Assembly: GCA_025331565.1 (NCBI GenBank)
Contig: JAFREQ010000049.1
Span: 372,001 to 436,000, forward strand
Direction: 5' to 3'
DNA length: 64,000 nt
Source of the DNA: Holacanthus passer
Taxonomy: Eukaryota > Chordata > Actinopteri > Pomacanthidae
A program made the translations under genes and the position numbers. A model generated the notes under the pieces. That model saw nothing but the letters and a program-made list of their open reading frames with translations, searched no databases and was not told where the DNA came from. How positions within the stretch are numbered: position 1 is the stretch's first letter; the number at the start of each line of letters is the position of its first letter. Of this stretch, positions 32,101 through 46,600 are shown piece after piece.

Positions 32101-35100
32101 AGCCCATTTAAGATGGACTGAGATGAAGTGGAAAACTGTCCTGTGATCTGACAAATCTAAATCTGACATTCTTTTTGGAAATCATGAATACTGCGTCCTC
32201 TGCTCTACAGAGGAGAGGGACCGCCCAGCTTGTTGTCAGGACACAGTTCAAAAGCCAGCATCTGTGATGGTATGGGAATGCATAAGTGCCCGTGGCGTGG
32301 GTAGCTTACACAGAAACTGGTCTTCTCAGTTCCCAAACTTTTACAGAGTGTCGTTTAAAGAGGAGGTGATGTAACACAATGGTAAAAATGCCCCTGTCCC
32401 AACTTTTTTGAAATATTTTGCTGGCCTTAAAATTAGCATATATTTTTCATAAAACAATACTGTTTTTCAGTTTCAACATTTGATGTGTTGTCTTTGCACT
32501 GTTTTCATTTAAAGATAGGATTTAAATGACTTGCAAACCATCATTTCTGTTTTTATTTATTATTATTATTATCCAAGTTTTTGGAATTGGGGTTGTAATG
32601 CAGTTGCAAACCTAAAAAAAAAAAAATAACAATACAATTTTAAGTTAAGAATACAGAAATGTTGTTATAGGAGGCCCAATGTTCTGCTACACCAATTTAC
32701 ACAATTTTTTGGACTTTAATTTAACTTTTGCTGTTTTATTTGTCCCACAACAGGGAAATTTCCTGTGTACAGCAGCAAAGGGGATAGAGTAGATAAATAG
32801 TAAATAAGCAATATAAACAAGAGAAGTATAAAAAAACAATTTAACTAGAATAAAAACTATTAACAATTTTAACTGAATATTCAAAAACACAAACACATAA
32901 AAAGTATATCAAAAAGACAAAACTAGAAAAGAAAAAGCTCAACGGTGAGTGGTGAGCTGCTGTAACAAGCTGCTACTAGATCACTAGAACACTGAATAGT
33001 ATTACCTCTTCTGACCTCAGACAAATATTCAAATGAAACATTTGAAGCAGTTGAGAGGGGAAAAAAATCCTTCTTTGTTGGAGGTGTTCACAACTAAATA
33101 AACTGTGACAAGTAGATACTAGTTCATCATAAGGGATCATAATTCAGAATAGTTGAGAATGGGAACAGCTTGTTTATAGCTAAATAATAAGTAATGGTTG
33201 TTTTATAACATGTTGATGTGTCTTATATCTGAGGCTTTTAATCTGCAGTATATGACTAATTTCTTCTGTACTGAGGAGAGTTTGTCTGCTGTATTTCTAA
33301 GAATTTTCTTCCTGTTAGAGTCTTGTGCCTCTCATCATTTCCTGTTCACTCTTTAATATGCTACATCTCCCTCTTGACATACAACTCTTCCTCTGCCTGA
33401 CTTCTACTGCTGTTTTTAAATGTGAAATCTTTTGTATTTCATTTTGTTTCAGTCTGCTTTACAGAACAGCTTTAGACTTTCACTTCAAACCACTATTTAG
33501 GTCTTTTTACACTCTATATGTCATTATTTGAGTTGATTAATGAAAGTTGTGAACAGGAGTTTCATATGTGTTTTTCTTTTTTTCTTTCTTTCAAATGTCA
33601 CCAAAGTATGACAATACACCCATTATTTATGCCCCTCGGGGCTAAATAAAGTTTCTTTTTAATTAAATTTTTTGATACCAGCAGAATTATGTGTGATTTT
33701 AAAAAAAAATTTAAATCTTTATTAGCAATTTTATCACCAACATTTTGACAGTTGTAAGTTTAAATAGTCAAAAATATCACAGTTTTGCATATACAATATC
33801 ATTGCCTCAGTTTGTGAGGTGACAAACCAGCAAAAACAGACCAAACCAAAACCAAAAAGCTCCCAAACCTCAGAACCTATCAGCTATGATGCCTGATGAT
33901 GATTTAACCTCTGGGGCAATGGCCAGTGTTTCAGGGTTTTAGGTGAAGACAGCAGATATCCAGATAATGGATATTTGGGGCAAGACTTCCTCTTCTTTGT
34001 GTAGATCCTTGTTTATAGTTCTATTAGCACCTTAACTTTCAAACTTGTCAACAAGTCAACATTTTGGCTAATCTCTGTAAACAGATATGTCCCTTGCCTA
34101 CACATTATGCATTCATATGAGATTAAGCAGCTCCTGGAATGCACTGAACATCACAGACTGACTAGAACTGCGTTTTTTAGTCTGAAAAACTGGAGTTTAT
34201 TTCTTAACCTGTCTGGATAGCTATGACTTTTGACTCATCATCTTAAGTCAAAATGAATGTTTTATTTCATGTTTTGTTCACTTCTCCACAGTCATTTCAT
34301 GTCTGTCCATTTCTAACAGGGCCAGAGGTCCAAAGGCAGTTCCCTGAAGACTACAAAGACCCGGTTTGAAATACATAATATACTGTCTTGCTTTTCTGTG
34401 TGTGTCACTCTCCTCCTGGCTTTTTGTTGGTTTCTTTTCCATACATTTGTAACTCTTCCCTCTGTATTTTTTCTTGTTTTCATATGTTGTCTGTGCTGTT
34501 GCCTTAACTCTAACCAATGCATGTACCACTGTTGTGCATGTTATTTGCATGTTACATGTCAGAGATGGAAAACTTGGACCGCCTGGAAATACAAGTGATA
34601 CTATTTTTCTCTGGTTATTTTGTCCATGCTTTGCTTTCTCTCCCTTCTTCATAGATAAATTCCTTCACATTACATTCTTCCCGTCAGCCTTTTGAATGTT
34701 TGTCACTTTGTTTGCTATGCTAACATATTCACACATACTGATGATAATACATGTAACTACTGTATACTTCTGTATTCTATTATCCTTCGCCTGTGTCTCA
34801 CAGGAAACTCTTCAGACTGTGCCTAAGTTCTGCTTCCCTTTCAGCATGGACAGGTACACACACAACCACACACAAACACGCACACAAAAGTGGTACAGGC
34901 AAAGAAGTCTCAGTGTACACAGAAAAATACCATTTTGCTTCACTTTGTCCAGCCCCAAATCAGCCCTGAATCGCAGAGAAAGTTGCCTCTGCTACAGTGG
35001 TTAGTTGACATTTGGAATCAGTCTCAGCAGCGAGTCATGTATATAAAATTTCCTTTTGCTTGACCCATATTTTGCTGTCCTGTCACTGTTAAATATTAAC

Positions 35101-35142
35101 CCAACTCTCACTCTCTCTCTCTCTCGCTCTCGCTCTCGCTCT

Positions 35143-35202
<60 letters not shown>

Positions 35203-38200
35203 GAACATCTCTCACCCTGCAGCCTGACAGTCAATCAGGTCGGCCAGAACTTCACATTTGTGTTGACTGACATTGAGAGTAAACAGAGATTTGGGTTCTG
35301 TCGCCTCTCCTCAGGCGCTCACACCTGCTATTGCATTCTCAGGTGAGTCTGTGCATATATGGCTTGTTATTAGTGCACAGTTTGAAAGCCAGCATCCCTG
35401 ATGGTATGGGGATCCATAAGTGCCCATGGTATGGGCAGCTTACACATCTGGGATGGCACCATTAATGCTGAACAATATATACAGGTTTTAGAGCAACATA
35501 TGCTGCCAAGTAGTCGTCCACAAAAACAGAGATGCAATTCTGAGGTCCCCAAACCGGACCCTCACCCCGGCTGTGTCTTGAGATCCTGATCATATATATC
35601 ACAATCCACAATTACAATTGTTCCTCCTGAATCTGCGGTTAAACATTTGGAATTGGAGCTGACCCTCTAGTTTAAAAATGGCAACTGCCACCCTGGTCTG
35701 TCACTCCTTCAGTTTCATGTGGAGGTCGGAGACACACCTGTGGAGTGTCAGACCAGGCATGCAAGCATATCATCCAAGACAGCCCAACTATGTCCAGAGC
35801 CTTTAGCATCTCAGGGTGAACTCATCCCCTCCGAGGCCTTGTCGCTAAGAATCATATCGATGACCTCTGCAACTTCTGCCAGGGATATGGGTGAGACTTC
35901 ACCTAAGTCTTTCCACTGATTGACAGCATCCCCACTATGGGTCAGCAGTTGTCCACCCTAGCTAAACAGCCTCAGCCATTGGCCACAACTAGGGCATGTG
36001 AGCAGACATCATTCAATAAAAGGACTCATTATATATATTTTTCATTTGGCAGTGTTTCATCATTTCTTATCACAATAAGTTATGCTTATTTTAAGCTAAC
36101 CTTAAGGTAAATGACTTTCCTGATACTAAGTTAAGCTAACTTATGCCAGGTAAAGAAAAAAAAATGTTTAAAAGGTTATATATCTGTAAGATGCTGAAAA
36201 TGATATTCATCAATTATCATCAATGTTTTTGTATGATTATATGCATTTAAAGCTGAACTGGTATTGCTCACCTCTCTTGTATAAATATGCAGCCTTAAGT
36301 TTAATTTATTTTCACTTGAAAATTCAGTGAATAATGATGATTTCAATTGTGGATAGACTTTACTGACTTACTGTACATGCTACACTCCAATATGGCAGCG
36401 GTTTCCTAGGAATTGTGGGAATTTCTGTTGGATGTTTGGACACCCGGGACATGATTTTTAATTGCACGATAGCCTACAACTGCAAAGTACAAATAGTGAT
36501 GTGCCATTAATTCACCTCACACAAACAAGCATGCAAAGCACGGACCGATTTTATGTAGCATGTGTGACATATGTGCTGCACTGCACAGCCCTGCCAGACA
36601 CAACCAGATTAAGTTTCCTCACTGTGTTTAGACTGAAAACTTGTTTGGGTCACACAGTTTTGACAAATGTCAAGTGAAACAGTTCTTAAGATGCTCTCTT
36701 AGACCCAAATGGTAACTCATAAAAAGTGTGAAGCTCAGCTTTGTAAAATGCAAAACACTTTTTTGTTCTCTCAGCTACCTGCCTTGGTTTGAAGTTTTCT
36801 ACAAGCTGCTTAATATCCTTGCAGATTACACCATCAAAGGCCAGGTAAGTCATGGCAGGTGACTCATCTTGTTATGGGGACATTACGTTATATCAGATTT
36901 TTTTACTTCAGTCAGCAATTTGTAGGCCAATTTCTTTACTGACTGGCAGTGTGGCTGTATGTCAGCTCTCATCACTGTTTTGATTTTGAGCTAAATTTTG
37001 AAAAACTTTTCAGCTCCACTTTTCCCCAAATTGATTGAAATTGCTTGATGTATAACACAGATAAATTATTTTACATTTAAACAGTTTTCAGATGTATCTG
37101 TAGTAAACTGTAGCAGCATGTGAGAGTCTCTTGTGCAGTAAAATTACTCCCACTGTTCTCTCTGTATCTGATGATAACATGACAGAGTTTTAATAGAAAT
37201 ATGAAGAGTCATTTTCTTGTATGACTTTACAATACTTATTCTGTGCAGATTGTGTTTGATTGAGCTCGTCTTCCAACTGATTTATTTGACCTTGGAGTTA
37301 TGTTTGTGTTTTTTCCATGAGATCATGTATTTCTTAAATTGCCATTGCAAGGATTTTGGATATTCTGAATGTTTCAGGAAAGCCAGTGGCAAGAGCTCCT
37401 GGTGTCACTACATACACTCCCTATCCCTGAGCCTGGAGTACCTGTTCATCTTGGTGTGGTGAGTTTGACTTCATCATATCTCATCCAACTGGCCTCAGTT
37501 TAAACTGGAAACACTGCAAATATCTGTTTTCACAAAGGAAAATAGTGCCACTGATAATTGAATCACTCTGTCAGAAAGGCTGCCTTTTTGCTTTTCAAGT
37601 ATAAACTAGTACCACTAAAGGATTACTGTACATGATAACCGTACTTGTCTAGTAGAGTAAAATTAGTGACAAGGTTTATTCACAGTCTCTTTGTATTGCT
37701 TTTTATTTTTCTGTACCACACTGTGATGGATTCAAACTATAATTGATCTCTTATTTTCTGTTTTCCAGCATTCCTTCTTCACTGTGCCTGATACAGGGGA
37801 ACTCCCCAGCATACCTGAGAATGTTAGTGTTGTCATTTCCCTCGTCCAAGTCAAACCTCTTAGCTTCCTTATATTTGGCTAAGAAGAAACTCACTGTTAA
37901 TACAACTGATTTTTATCTGTGAACAGGTCAGGTAAATTAAATATTATACAAGTGTTTCCAATAGTGAGATAACTTGTGTTGTCATTTGGCACTATATAAA
38001 TAAAATTGAATTGACTTGAATTGAATTAAGATGTGTGTGCAAGCATGCTAGAGAACAAATCAGAATGACTAACAACTTCTAAGCAGATCAACATGTGGAG
38101 TTGTTCTTGTGCCTTAAACTGCATAAATTGTAAATGGGTGGAAAATGTTCGTTTCATTTCAAGAAGCAAACCTCATGGTTAGCCTATAGTTCAGAATTGG

Positions 38201-41200
38201 CTTTTAGTTTCAACAATCTGGTCAGACTCCCAGGTTTTATATGGTGCTTATGGTACTATAAGATGGTGGATACTATTACACAGAACTCGGTAAAGGACAA
38301 ACACTCATTTTAAGGTCTGACAGTTCACACTGTTACTATGTGTTCACCGCTAACATTTGTTTTTGAGGAGTTTCAGTGTGTGACTTGGTGACAGCAGACA
38401 GAGCTTCAGACTGTGTCATGTTGTTAGGCTCATAATTTGTCTGAGCAAACACATCAAACATGCCTCCAGAATCTCTTTTCTGTCCATGCTTCTGTGTGGC
38501 TGATAAATAATACTTCAATTGTGTCTTTACACTGTTTCTTGTGATTGGACCTTGATATGTATAATAGATAATTTAATAGATAAAGTAGCCTGCCTGACGA
38601 GGATTTTTCTGTACTCTAGGTTTGCTTTACAGTATCCACCCATTAGATAAAATTGTCTTTGCAGCAGGAAAAATCACTATGTTCTGTGCAATCTGGTGGC
38701 CTACCAAAAAAGAACAACAGTAATCCAACGGTCCTTTTTCTTTACTCTAGTGTTCAGGCATGACTGGACCTTTGTCCAGTAAATTATTATACTGTATATA
38801 AAAGTCTTTTAAAACAGAGGTCCAATTCTAATGATAAAGTATGATTCTGCATTCAATAAGATAAGATATAGCTTTATTCGTCCCGCAGTTGGGAAATTCA
38901 CATTGCACAGCAGCAAAGACAGTTAAATAGTAATGAGCAATTTAAACAGGCTAAAAAATGTATTAACAAATTTATATGAGAATTATTTAAAAATTCACAT
39001 GAGAATATGAATATGAAATATAATTTTTTAAATCATAATGATAACTGAAATATGAAAAACGAAAGAAATGTGCAAACGGACAGGCAGAAGACTACAAGTT
39101 TGAAAATGAGAAAATTCCTAGAGGTGTGAAGTTGTGGAGCAGAAAGAAGTGAGCTTACCGAACCTTTGTAGCCCATTAGAAGCTCAAGGCTACTAGCTGC
39201 TACTAGCATAACACACCTGAATCTCCAACCTAACTGTCAGTGGTCTAGTCGTGTTGTGGTTAATGTCAGCAGAATACTCTTTTAAAACGATGACGACTAG
39301 ATGTTTAGAATTTATTCATGTGAAGCTAAACTCAGACCTGCACACATACTGGTATGAATAGCTGTGAATGAGGTCAGAAAGCACAGTGCTTTGATTTTGT
39401 TTTTACCATTTGAAAATTATGAAATCTAGAAAGTTATCATTTTCCACCTAATAAATGGCAATAATGAGCTAGCAAGTCATTCTTTTGTCCTACTATGTTG
39501 TAATTATAGGATTTGGTAACTGTCATTATAGTTTTCTTGCAGTCTTCATTATTCCAGATTTAAGATCCATTGTTGTTTAGGTCTTGTCAATCGAAATAGG
39601 TATTGGATACTTTCTGTGCAATATTTGAGTTTTGCTAGTTTATGAGTTTTATGACTTGAACACAGTTTATATCCTTCATGAATCATGGTCTTTACCTTCA
39701 CAACTAACTCTTGTTTTTCTCTTACTGTTTTTGACTTTTGCAGAGAAACCTAACAGAGTACTTTGTAGCAGTAGATGTCAATAACATGCTTCATCTGTAC
39801 GCTAGTATGCTTTATGAACGTCGAATCCTCATCTGCTGTAGCAAACTAAGCACTGTAAGTAGAGCCTACTTTCTGTTTATGCTCTCTTCTACAGCTCTGG
39901 CCATTTTGGTCTCTTTTAAATCTTTCAGTAATGAAAAGACTGACTGTTAGATGGCTTACAGGACCAAGGCATTTACCCTGTGATCTTTCTTAAAAAAAAA
40001 AAAAAAAATTTTATGTTTTCTTTATGATGTCGTTTTGAGACTCAAATGTAGCAATTTGAGAGAGGTGTCTGGGTATTTTAGGTGTTTTCCCTTACCTTAA
40101 ATGTACAATTTGATCGCTATGATTAAAACCCTGAGTTGGAAATTGCATTAATGTGAAACAAAGTAAATTTATAGTAACCAATTTGGATGTCAATAAAGCA
40201 ATGTCAGACAGTATATCTATTTCTCTATCTCCATTCAGTGAAGGATTTGCACAAGAAATCATTTTGGATGTAATAGTGGCTGAATCACCACAACTCTGAC
40301 CATACAACAACTATAAAGGGTTCTATATGTTAGAAAGCTATAAATAAGTCTCCCGCATAAATGGATTTGTCCTGCACATTAGTTAATTACAATCAAACCC
40401 TGTTTTGTCAGTGTACCGGAAGGTGCCATGGAGATAAAAAATGTTTGTACAGAAGAAAGAATGAAATTTACTGTCGACACATGTTTAAGGGATGCCAAGA
40501 TAACACGAAGATATTCAAAGTACTGTATATCAACAAATCTCTGTCCAAAATCAAAACAGCTTTAAATATAAGCAGCTTATTTAGACAAATGTTTGGCTAC
40601 ACAGTGGTACCTTATGCGGCTAACCACTTTTTTCTTTTTTTCATTTCTTGTGTGGTCTCTTAACTTCTGTTTCTTTTGAGGGCTATAGTAAAGTTGTACA
40701 AGAAAACGGATCTAGCGCTGCTATGGTTTAGCTCTGTCAGTGTTTTTTTTTTTTGATAAAATTATAACTAAAAGTCAGATATTTGCCTAAGTGTAGGTGC
40801 AAGGTGATTGACGGGAACTTAAAATAAAAAACAGTGGAGTCAGAGCAGTTCCTTGTTGCTGAAACACATACAGTCAATATGTGGTCCTCATAGCAGCCAA
40901 GCAGGCCAGTACTGCTGAAACAACATCAATATGGCATCATGACTATATATGAAAGTGTGAAAGAGGTTAAGAAAAAATTGAATTGATGTGATAACTGGAC
41001 AATATTAACATGAAGGAATGAATTCAGTATTTGCAGGCACCCATACCAAAACACAACTTTGAGCTTGCTGCAAGCACTCACTGTCAGTGTAGTTCAGTAT
41101 TAGATACACTGGCTGCAGGTTGTTGTGGCTACTTCAGTCAGTTGGGGGAGAGCATAATGTTGGGTTATCTTTGACATCCCTTGAGCCAATGTTAAAATGT

Positions 41201-43580
41201 TTATTGTTTGTTTGTAAATGGTTGTTTTTTATGTTTGGCTAATTGAGCACTATCTAAGTAAATACATTTTTTCATCATTGCATAATTATGTCTGATGTAA
41301 TTGAAATTAATTTGATAAACTTGCAAGACTCATGCATGAGATCTTATAAATACATAACAATAACATAGAACCTAATATATGTATATATTATAATATTTTG
41401 TTTTATTCATGGTTTTTGATCCTGGACTACATTTTATACTGTAAACTGACACTAGAGCAGCAATGTCACGTGTCTTGTATTTGATATTTGTCTTTGTCCA
41501 CAGTTAACAGCTTGTGTCCATGGGTCTGCAGCCATGTTATATCCAATGCACTGGCAACATGTTTACATTCCTGTCCTGCCTCAACATCTGTTAGACTACT
41601 GCTGGTGAGTATGCTGGCTATCATCCAGGCTCCAACACTGCTGAGTTAAACAAAATGTACTCTCTATTTGTCTTTCCGCTAAACATACACAGGCTTCAAT
41701 GACCAAGACTGTTCACACATATGTAAATAAAGTTAATTTTTGGATAATATAATAAATGGTTTGTATACTAGTCATGTCTTTTGCTATGTATAGTGTGATT
41801 GCCTGAGTAATATCTTTCCATCTACTACTCTTGTCGTAAGGTGTTGCTGTAGTAAACAATGCCTGCAGTGACAGCTGTGTAGTTTTGGGACGTGCGCCGC
41901 TGGCGCTGCTGCTACCACTTGCACTTGTTTTGGCCCGGGTTGCTCCTTCATATTTACGGGTGTGCATGTTTTTTAAATGCTGAAACAAGTTGCTTGTGTT
42001 TCCTCCTCTTGTTATCACAACACGGTGGCATACCATGCATATTGTTGAAGTTTGCTCTGTGTCAGATGTTTTAAAACCGAACCAGTTCCAAATAATGAAG
42101 GTGCCGCCTCTCCCTCCTGCGGCCTCGGTGTCCTTGTCTGGTTCTACTCATATCTTTTCAGTCAGTATAGGCGACAGCTCTGACCTTTCTTCACCATATG
42201 TTTCACTAGATGTCTCTTTATTGATAGTTTAGCTTTGCCTTACTGCAAAGTAATAGTGAAGATGAGAAAACAGAAGAGAAACAGATGTTTTCTGTTTTTA
42301 TTTGCAACAAGATATAATGTATAAGGACAAGTATTCAGACCAAAAGTGAACTTTTGAAGAAAATAAAATGCCTTATGTTTTTAGAATTAGGCTACTATTG
42401 ATTTATCACAGTGATGACGGTATTGCAAAATCCATGTCGTGGCGCAACATCACACCGGTGATGACTATGACACCGGTATACCGCCTAGCCCTACTATATA
42501 TCCTTGCAAGTATGACCAAAGCCCTTTTCTTTCACAGATGCTAGTTTTTATGTGTTATGTCCAAGTGTGTTAGTGATTAAGTCCATGGTTTGTCTGCATG
42601 TTATGATGGTGAGGAGAGTTTTATATTCAACTTGTCACAGCCAGACAGCAAACCCAGGATGCAGACACAAAACACAAACCCAAAATCAAGATAAACTCAG
42701 TTTTATTAACAGATTCAACTGAACAGAAGGAAAAAACCAAAAGAGACAACCATAAGGGTTACTGGTGAGGGAGTTCAAATAGAGGCTGCCACTCCTCAGA
42801 AAGCAAAACTAATGTCCCTGAAAGTAACAGTATTTAACAGGAACTAAAATCAAACAACACTAAGAATCACTGGCAGAGCAAGGGTGTGTAATAAAACAAA
42901 AAGAGAAAGCATCTAACAAATAGAGCTTCAGCACCTAGCTGCCAAGGTTCAGGGGCTGGGCCTGGACTATCAGAGCCCAGCAAATATTTAGAGGCTGGAG
43001 GCTGAAGCTGCGAGGCAGGACAGGCAGAGCAGAGCAGGGAGTGTAGCCAGGGGCAGGAGCTGACGGGGGCAGGTGGAGGAATCCAGGATCCAGGCTTTTC
43101 CAAGAGGGTGGGTGTGTGGAGGCCAGGGGAGACCGTTCGGCTAGAGTGGGCTGCATGTCCTTTGTGCTGTAGCAGGAGGGAGATGAGGCGGGAGGCTGGT
43201 CAGAGAGTGCAAAGCAGGGTCTACATTCTGTAAACACAAACAATAAAGATAACTCTCAATTGGTGGCTTTTATTTACCAGAGAGACCCAGCCCTGTTTTG
43301 CATTTCATCATATCTTAGTAAGACATCTTCCTGTTTTCTGATCTGCTCCTGTTTTAATTTGCTGTTAATACAAACTCAACACTTCATCCATGTTTATCTG
43401 TTGTCCTGATAAATTTCAATTATTTTTCTCATTGTTAAACTACCACCAATGAAAGTCAATGCTTCCTGCACAAATGTTTCACATTGAACATGCTGAAAGG
43501 GTTTTTAATCAGGATATCTGCAGCTCTTGAAATGTCTTAAAAAGCATTGTTGTTGGACATTTTGGCAACGCAAGTATTCT

Positions 43581-43628
<48 letters not shown>

Positions 43629-46600
43629 GGGTTTCCTGTATACTTTCCTGTATGCTCCTGTCCTCTTCAGTATGTGTGGCACAGTCCAAAAAGGCCAAGG
43701 TTTTGACCCTAATCAAAACCTAGGAAGTGCAAGCCTTCACAGAACACATTAATTCATCAAGTTCACACAAGAGGACATCAGGAAAACAGCAATGAAAAGG
43801 AGCCTCCACGCTGAGTATACAGCGGTATACAGGAAACCCAGGCACATACAGACCAATACTTATTTTTTGACTCTCTTTACCCACTGGAGCCTAAGTTAGG
43901 CATTATCAGAACCCTGCAACAACGAGCTGATAGTATACCAACAAGTGCCCAGTGACTCCAATGACTCTAATGATTGTCGTTACAACAACCGTGAATAACC
44001 ATGATTAGTATGACTGACAGTCTTCACAAACATCTGTGGTAGCCATTTGGCTACCAAGGCACTCCATATTATATTCATGTTAATGTTATTTGATCATTAG
44101 TATTTAAGATTAGGATTAATATCTGCCAGACAGAGCTTGGCATGCTTATTGAAGACTACTGTGCTTATATTCCATAACACAGCAATTATCTTAGGCATGA
44201 ACGTTATAACTATCAAACTGGCTCTTTTTTCAGTGCCCCAATGCCCTACCTCATCGGAGTACATTCCAGCCTGATGGAGGTAGGTGTCTATAACTGGCAC
44301 ACAAGAACCAGGTCGTTCAAGATTTAAAACAAAGATTACAGTGAACCTTTTGCCTGCTTCATCTGACACCAGCATATTTTAAATTGTAGTATCCACCTGT
44401 CTTAAAAACACAGTGGCTTTGAGCCTTTAATTCACTCACTCATCAGTATGTCCTTTCTGTTACTTGTAGAAAGTTCGAGGGTTGGCTCTGGATGATGTGG
44501 TGGTCCTGAATGTGGACACAAACACCCTGGAGACCCCATATGATGACCTCCAAAGTCTTCCCAATGATGTGGTGAGGAACTACTGTACAGCATGTTTTAG
44601 GAAAACAGTTCAGTTTTTAATATGGATGTAACCATTCACAGACAAAATTGAGTTCTAATCACTGACTGACTTCATGTTCCACAGGTTTCATCTTTAAAAA
44701 GTCGTTTGAAGAAAGTTTCAACAACAACTGGGGATGGTGTCGCTCGAGCCTTCCTCAAGAGTCAGGCGGCTCTGTTTGGCAGCTACAGGAATGCTCTGCA
44801 GATTGAGTCGGTCAGTACATAGTATAGACCACAGTCATGAGCAAAAAAAATAGTTCACATTGATCCTTTGAATGTGGGTAAGATGGTATACCCACATCCT
44901 TAAATATGGACAGCAGCAACATTATAACTATAGGTCAAAGGCCAGGACTACTGGGCGCTGAACATAAATCGTTGAATATGTTAGTGTTATACAGTACTGT
45001 GACAGTTGATGTGCTTTCCTTTATTTTTAGGGTGAGCCAATAACATTTAATGAGGAAACCTTTGTGAACCATCGCTCCAGTGCCATGAGACAGTTCCTTC
45101 AGAATGCCATCCAGCTGCAGCTTTTTAAACAGGTAGACACGTGCAAACACACACTCAAATCTTTATTTCACCCTTCCTCTAACACTCTATGACATTTTGT
45201 GGTTCCACCTGCAGTTCATTGACGGCCGTTTAGACCTGCTGAACTCAGGAGAAGGATTCAATGACATCTTTGAGGAGGAGATCAACATGGGTGAATATGC
45301 AGGTGAGTCAGGAGTAATCTGTTGGTGTGTTCATTTTCAATCAGGTCCATTGACATGGAAGCACAGATTGCACATAGACTGTGTGCTTTAAAGGTTAATC
45401 AGTCAAATGACAAGAAGAGTCGTAAGAGTGTGTTGTTGTGTTTGGCATGAAAACTAAACCATGCAAATTGCCTCATGCAGTACACCCTTTTCCTTCATTT
45501 GTTCCATTTCCTGTTTTGTCTCTTAACTTGTGGTTGCTATTGCAGGCTTTTGTAAGTATATATAGTAATGAAAAATTGTCAGTCATGATTAGTTCACACA
45601 GCCTGACATATATTTCTCAAAGTTGTGAATACACTTCCATATTTATGAGGAAGTCTTATGGCCTAACACCACCACAGATATTAGATTAAAAAGACCATCT
45701 TTGAAGTTACGTTCATACTAACTTACTGTTTGTTGAAGTAGATGTTTCTGTGGTGAATCATTTCAAGTGTTGTGATATTTAACTTATCAGTACAATGATA
45801 TTAAGTTATGAATATTATTTGCAATCTTCACGATCACTAAACCAGGGGATTCTGACACTGCGTTTTCAGTGAATAAATGTTGTATTGACACACATTTTGA
45901 ACGACCACTCAGACAACTTCTGTCATGATATGATATTGTTGAACACATAATAAAACACAAATACTAGCACATTCTGACCAGCTGCTACAACTATTTTAAC
46001 ACCGCTATGTGAATATCTGTGGATGTTTATAAGACTGCAATGAAAAAAATTTTCTCTCAGCAGCTCTGATAGTTCTTCATGCTGTACATTTTATAATGAC
46101 TAAAATGTTTGATAAAATACAGGTGGAAGGTGATCATAAGTAGCAGATGTCCCTCTACACGATGTAACCCCTCCCACTTCTGGTGTACACAGGAAGTTAA
46201 AAGACAACATTACAGAGTCTGCGCACTTTCTTGTTGCTGACTTAACCGTGTCATGGCATACTGGTTTTACATCATATTCCAGGCTAGATTTCTCGGGTAG
46301 TATCCAGCATGCACACTACTTGTTGCTGACCTATTATTGTTAATATTGTTGTGACTCCAACCCACAGGCAGTGACAAGACCTACCACCAGTGGCTCTTCA
46401 CTGTGAAGGTGAGCTAGTTTGAATACTATCATCATTGCATACATTTTTGTCATTTGTTTTTGCCCTGCTAACAGCAGGGAAATGTGATATACACTATAAT
46501 GAAATGATAAATGGGCTGCTTTTCTATAGTATAGTATATAGTTTACATTTTATCTAATCTTATTACACCACCCAAACGCTTTCACAATGCAAGCACACAT

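Larger units (their letters stand above)
31499..34319 (+). other. dennd1a: dennd1a intron 2
   Basis: 2.8 kb. It contains a short mariner-type element (31809-32595) and a TTATC retroposon tail (about 32715-32890). A further A/T-rich 3'-tail-like stretch, CCCTCGGGGCTAAATAAAGT, lies at about 33632-33651. The remainder (33660-34310) is unassigned. Confidence 0.75.
37823..39743 (+). other. dennd1a: dennd1a intron 8
   Basis: 1.9 kb. It contains an L2-type LINE 3' tail (37983-38028) and a TTATC retroposon tail (38858-38990). The rest is unassigned AT-rich DNA. Confidence 0.75.
41605..44233 (+). other. dennd1a: dennd1a intron 10
   Basis: 2.6 kb. Contains the 5' part of a hAT transposon on the - strand (41713-42493), a G/A-rich unassigned segment (42650-43240) and a (GT)n tract (43583-43620). 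Confidence 0.75.

Noticed and set aside
34278..34652. 124-codon - strand open frame
   Set aside because: Antisense to dennd1a exon 3 and flanking intron, no domain, basic composition from T-rich intron.
35056..35346. Arg-Ser repeat protein from the CT tract
   Set aside because: It is the (CT)n microsatellite read through into dennd1a exon 5; the true exon starts at 35223 after the AG acceptor.
42867..43243. Proline-rich - strand open frames
   Set aside because: Low-complexity purine/pyrimidine-skewed DNA; no recognisable domain or splice structure.
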